Program-made: the position numbers and the translations under genes
Part shown: positions 30,943 to 34,855 of the stretch, in pieces
How positions within the stretch are numbered: position 1 is the first letter of the stretch
Layout: every line of letters begins with the position of its first letter
Notes under the pieces: model-generated
Seen by the model: only the letters and a program-made list of their open reading frames with translations
What the model was told of the DNA's origin: nothing
Databases searched by the model: none
Assembly: GCA_944391855.1 (NCBI GenBank)
Contig: CALXVB010000014.1
Span: forward strand, 1-34,855
Direction: 5' to 3'
Source: an uncultured Clostridia bacterium
GTDB lineage: Bacteria > Bacillota > Clostridia > TANB77 > CAG-508
DNA: 34,855 nucleotides

Positions 30943-33900
30943 ATGAGTAATTTATTACATGTAGGATTAGACGTAGGTTCTACAACAGTAAAAATAGTTG
31001 TAATGGACGACAAATTAAATACAATATATAGTGATTATCAAAGACATTATTCAGATACCAAAAATACGGTATGTAATGTTTTAGAGGGACTTGCTGAAAA
31101 ATATCCAGATTCAGAATTTACAATAGCTTTAACAGGTTCTGGTGCTATGTCTGCTGCTAAGTTTTTGGACTTACCTTTTATTCAAGAGGTTGTATCTTGT
31201 AAAAGAGCTGTAGAAAAATATATACCAAAAACAGATGTAGTTATAGAGCTTGGTGGAGAAGATGCTAAAATAATATATTTTGATAAATCAATAGAACAAC
31301 GTATGAATGGTTCTTGTGCAGGTGGTACAGGTGCATTTATAGACCAAATGGCATCACTACTAAATACAGATCCAACAGGATTAAATAAACTAGCAAAAAA
31401 TTATCAAACTATATATCCTATTGCATCTCGTTGTGGAGTTTTTGCCAAAACAGATATACAACCACTTTTAAATGAAGGTGCTGCTAAAGAAGATATTGCA
31501 GTATCTATTTTCCAAGCAGTTGTAAATCAAACAATTTCAGGTTTAGCTTGTGGTAGACCAATTAGAGGAAATGTTGCTTTCTTAGGAGGACCACTTAATT
31601 ATTTATCAGAATTAAGAAAAAGATTTATAGAAACTTTACACTTAACACCTAATGAAGTAATTGTTCCAGAAGAAGCACATTTGTTAGTGGCAAAGGGGGC
31701 TGCTTTAGACTCTATAGAAGAAGCAAAACCAATTACAGTGGAAAAATTAAAGAGTAAAATAGAAGTTTTAAGAATATCACATGATGATACCTCTAACCCA
31801 CTTGCACCTTTATTTTCAATAGATGCAGATTATGAAGAATTTAAGCAAAGACATGAAAAAGATAAAGTAGAAAGAGCAGATTTAAAAACATTTGAAGGAG
31901 ATTGCTACGTTGGTATTGATGCAGGTTCTACAACAACAAAATTAACTTTAATTGATAGTGAGGGAAGACTCTTATATTCACTTTATGGCAGTAATGAGGG
32001 AAATCCACTTCAAAGTGTTATAAAAATGTTAAAACAATTATATGCTGTACTTCCAGAAAAAGCTGTAATTAGATATAGCGGTGTTACCGGATATGGTGAA
32101 AAACTAATTCAAACTGCATTAAATGTGGATTTAAATGAAATAGAAACCATTGCACATTATACAGCTGCTAAAAAATTCATGCCAAATGTTACAAGTATAG
32201 TTGACATTGGTGGTCAGGATATGAAATACATAAAAATGAAGAATAGTGCAATAGATAACATTATGCTTAATGAGGCTTGTTCCTCTGGTTGTGGTTCTTT
32301 TATTGAAACATTTGCTAAAAGCTTAAATTTATCAATAGAAGAATTTGTAAAAGCTGCTTTAGAAGCAAGAAGACCAGTTGATTTGGGTTCAAGATGCACT
32401 GTTTTTATGAACTCAAAAATTAAACAAGCCCAAAAAGAAGGTTATTCTGTAGGAGACATTTCTGCTGGTCTTTCTTACTCAGTAATAAAAAATGCAATTC
32501 AAAAAGTTATGAAGGTAAGAGACGTGAAAAAACTAGGTGCACATATAGTTGTACAAGGTGGTACTTTCTATAATGATGCCGTTTTAAGAGCTTTTGAGTT
32601 AATAGTTGGTAGAAATGTTGTAAGGCCTGATATTGCAGGGCTTATGGGTGCTTACGGTGTTGCTTTACTTGCTAAAGAGCAATATGAAGCAAACTTAGAT
32701 ATGGAATATAGAACTCATCTTACTAAATTAGAAGATTTAGATAAATTAAAAATAGAAACATCACATGTACGTTGTAATGGTTGCGAAAACCACTGCTTAC
32801 TTACAATAAATAAATTCAGTAATGGCACAAGACACATTTCTGGTAACCGTTGCGAAAAAGGTGCTGGACTTGTTGGAGAAAAGACAGAACTTCCTAATTT
32901 AGTTAAATATAAGTATGAAAGAATATTTAATTACACACCATTAGAAGAAAAAGATGCACCAAGAGGAACAATAGGAATACCAAGGGTACTTAATATGTAT
33001 GAGGATTATCCTTTTTGGTTTACTTTCTTGACCAATTTAGGATTTAGAGTAATATTATCTGAAAAGAGTAACAGAAAGACATACGAAAAAGGTATGGAAT
33101 CAATGCCATCAGAATCAGTATGTTTCCCTGCTAAATTATCACATGGACATATCATAGGGTTAATAAATCAAGGAATAAAAACAATATTCTATCCATGTAT
33201 GCCATATTCAAGAAAAGAATATGAAAAAGCAGATAACCACTATAACTGCCCTATTGTAATTTCGTATTCAGAAGTACTAAAAAATAACGTTGAAGAAATA
33301 AAGGAAAAGAATATAAAATTCTTAAATCCATTCTTACCATTCGATAGCAAGAATTTAGCAAAAACAATATTAGAGTTGCCAGAATTTAAGGAATATAACT
33401 TTACTAAAAAAGAATTAATAAATGCTGCTGAAAAGGCTGAGACTGAGTATCAAAAATGTAAAGATGATATTCGTAAAAGAGGTCAAGAAACCGTAGAATA
33501 CATAGAAAAAAATAATTTAAGAGGAATTGTATTAGCCGGTCGTCCATACCATGTAGATCCAGAAGTAAACCATGGTATAGATACTCTAATTACAAGTTTA
33601 GGATTATGCGTACTTACTGAAGATAGTATTTCAAACCAAACTGAAGTAAAAAGACCAATTAGAGTTGTTGACCAATGGGTATTCCATGCAAGACTTTATG
33701 CTGCAGCAGACTATGTAGGAAAACATGATAACATAGAATTAGTACAATTAAATTCATTTGGTTGTGGTGTAGACGCAGTTACAACAGACCAAGTAGAAGA
33801 AATATTAACAAGTTATGGAAAAATGTATACACTAATTAAAATAGACGAAATAAATAACTTAGGTGCTGTACGTATTCGTATTCGTTCATTACTTGCTAGT

Positions 33901-34855
33901 ATGAATAAACGTTTAGCAAATAAAGAAGAATTAAAAGGTAATGGAAATTATGAAGTAAATAAAAAGATATTTACAAAAGATATGAAAGATGATTATACAA
34001 TATTAATCCCTCAAATGGCACCAATTCACTTTGAATTACTAGAAGCAGCAGTTCGTCAATCTGGATATAAAGTAGAATTACTTAGACAATGCACAGACCA
34101 TACAGTAGAAACTGGATTAAAATATGTAAATAATGATGCCTGCTACCCATCAATATTAGTTACAGGACAAATGATAGAAGCATTGCAATCAGGAAAATAT
34201 GATTTAAATAAAACAGCTTTAATAATGTCTCAAACAGGTGGTGGTTGTAGAGCAACAAACTACATAGGATTTATCCGTAAAGCATTAAAAGATGCAGGTT
34301 TTGAGAACATTCCAGTAATCTCTTTTAATGTTGTTGGAATGGAAAAAATGCCAGGATTTAAAATAACTTTACCTTTAATAGAAAGACTATTAAAAATGGT
34401 TGTCTATGCAGATTTATTACAGAAAATGCTTACAAAAAATAGAGCTTATGAAGTAAATAAAGGCGAAACACAAAAACTATTTGATAAATGGATGGATAAG
34501 TGTAAAAAACTACTTGAGAAATCTACTATGAAAGAATTTAAACAAAGTATTTATGATATGGTAAATGACTTTGAAAAAATTGAGCTTGATACATCTGTAG
34601 AAAAACCAAAAGTAGGTATTGTTGGTGAAGTATTAATTAAATATCATCCATTTGGAAATAACTTTATTGCAAATAAATTAGAAGAAGAAGGCGCTGAAGT
34701 AGTATTACCAGACTTTATGGGATTTATTAAGTTTATTGCAACACATAAAATAACATTTAATCAATTAATAAAAACAGATAAAATGAAAGCAAAATTATTT
34801 AAAACTGCAATAAAACTAATAGACATACTAGAAAAAGATTCTAAAATAGCTTTAG
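30943..34855 (+). CDS. Giant 2-hydroxyacyl-CoA dehydratase activator-related protein (runs off window)
   Basis: Open for 1304 codons with no stop at the window edge. Domains: ATPase 1 (residues 6-265: GLDVGSTTVKIVV, ELGGEDAKI, cluster Cys125 in GSCAGGTGAFIDQ and Cys164), ATPase 2 (318-575: GIDAGSTTTKLTL, DIGGQDMKY, Cys446 and Cys450 in EACSSGCGSF, Cys485), a Cys-rich segment near 605-635 (VRCNGCENHCLL), a DUF2229-like part with Cys727, and an HgdB-like part with Cys1067 and Cys1102. Separate BadF/HgdC activators use ATP to drive one electron from a [4Fe-4S] cluster into the dehydratase. This family fuses two activator copies to dehydratase-like parts; its substrate is unknown. The start ATG overlaps the stop of a seven-codon leader frame. 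Confidence 0.9.
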   Translation, partial: MSNLLHVGLDVGSTTVKIVVMDDKLNTIYSDYQRHYSDTKNTVCNVLEGLAEKYPDSEFTIALTGSGAMSAAKFLDLPFIQEVVSCKRAVEKYIPKTDVVIELGGEDAKIIYFDKSIEQRMNGSCAGGTGAFIDQMASLLNTDPTGLNKLAKNYQTIYPIASRCGVFAKTDIQPLLNEGAAKEDIAVSIFQAVVNQTISGLACGRPIRGNVAFLGGPLNYLSELRKRFIETLHLTPNEVIVPEEAHLLVAKGAALDSIEEAKPITVEKLKSKIEVLRISHDDTSNPLAPLFSIDADYEEFKQRHEKDKVERADLKTFEGDCYVGIDAGSTTTKLTLIDSEGRLLYSLYGSNEGNPLQSVIKMLKQLYAVLPEKAVIRYSGVTGYGEKLIQTALNVDLNEIETIAHYTAAKKFMPNVTSIVDIGGQDMKYIKMKNSAIDNIMLNEACSSGCGSFIETFAKSLNLSIEEFVKAALEARRPVDLGSRCTVFMNSKIKQAQKEGYSVGDISAGLSYSVIKNAIQKVMKVRDVKKLGAHIVVQGGTFYNDAVLRAFELIVGRNVVRPDIAGLMGAYGVALLAKEQYEANLDMEYRTHLTKLEDLDKLKIETSHVRCNGCENHCLLTINKFSNGTRHISGNRCEKGAGLVGEKTELPNLVKYKYERIFNYTPLEEKDAPRGTIGIPRVLNMYEDYPFWFTFLTNLGFRVILSEKSNRKTYEKGMESMPSESVCFPAKLSHGHIIGLINQGIKTIFYPCMPYSRKEYEKADNHYNCPIVISYSEVLKNNVEEIKEKNIKFLNPFLPFDSKNLAKTILELPEFKEYNFTKKELINAAEKAETEYQKCKDDIRKRGQETVEYIEKNNLRGIVLAGRPYHVDPEVNHGIDTLITSLGLCVLTEDSISNQTEVKRPIRVVDQWVFHARLYAAADYVGKHDNIELVQLNSFGCGVDAVTTDQVEEILTSYGKMYTLIKIDEINNLGAVRIRIRSLLASMNKRLANKEELKGNGNYEVNKKIFTKDMKDDYTILIPQMAPIHFELLEAAVRQSGYKVELLRQCTDHTVETGLKYVNNDACYPSILVTGQMIEALQSGKYDLNKTALIMSQTGGGCRATNYIGFIRKALKDAGFENIPVISFNVVGMEKMPGFKITLPLIERLLKMVVYADLLQKMLTKNRAYEVNKGETQKLFDKWMDKCKKLLEKSTMKEFKQSIYDMVNDFEKIELDTSVEKPKVGIVGEVLIKYHPFGNNFIANKLEEEGAEVVLPDFMGFIKFIATHKITFNQLIKTDKMKAKLFKTAIKLIDILEKDSKIAL

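Overview
The window is a chromosomal stretch of a very AT-rich (about one quarter G+C by eye), endospore-forming Firmicute of the Clostridia type. The evidence is sporulation and germination genes (spoIIR, spmA, spmB, ypeB, gerM-like), an AbrB regulator with putative Spo0A boxes, canonical sigma-A promoters (TTGACN-N17-TATAAT style), a small SRP RNA beside dnaX as in Bacillus, and a giant 2-hydroxyacyl-CoA dehydratase activator typical of anaerobes. No genus can be named from this sequence. At least six genes start with TTG.

Layout. 1-2.3 kb: an SbcCD/YhaNO-like nuclease pair on the minus strand, separated by a gap that is about 97% A+T. 2.3-5.4 kb: a three-gene minus-strand unit with its own promoter and terminator, ending in a VirD4/TraG-type coupling ATPase that is broken by one clear and one probable single-base insertion; no relaxase or other transfer gene is present. 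5.4-6.3 kb: a DnaJ-like co-chaperone. 6.4-11.2 kb: ypeB, then murF-ddl-yqeK (peptidoglycan precursor synthesis plus an HD phosphohydrolase), with a 92-nt foldback element between ypeB and murF. 11.3-12.7 kb, plus strand: a diacylglycerol glycosyltransferase-like gene and a 57-aa small protein whose ribosome-binding site lies in the terminator stem. 12.7-18 kb, minus strand: tRNA-Arg(CCU), tadA, an unknown gene, tRNA-Ser(CGA), an unknown gene, ffs, dnaX, ebfC, recR; tadA-ffs-dnaX-ebfC-recR matches the conserved Firmicutes order.

18-22.3 kb: ttcA-like, a long REP-like palindrome, phosphoglucomutase and galU (UDP-glucose supply, which fits the glycosyltransferase upstream), and an unknown gene under a promoter with a palindromic operator. 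22.5-26 kb, plus strand: spoIIR, murA, walJ/yycJ, rlmH. 26-26.5 kb: an intergenic region holding a 169-nt foldback and a candidate 46-aa membrane peptide with its own promoter, resembling a type I toxin. 26.5-30.6 kb: spmA-spmB diverging from abrB, then trmN6-like and rsmI, a possible 47-aa ORF, and a GerM-domain protein. 30.9 kb to the end: one very long open frame encoding two BadF/BcrA-type ATPase domains plus DUF2229/HgdB-like domains, running off the window.

Most genes are housekeeping (cell wall, tRNA and rRNA modification, DNA replication and repair) interleaved with sporulation genes. The less ordinary parts are the broken coupling-protein unit, the two foldback elements, the candidate toxin peptide, and several leader or hairpin arrangements placed over ribosome-binding sites.
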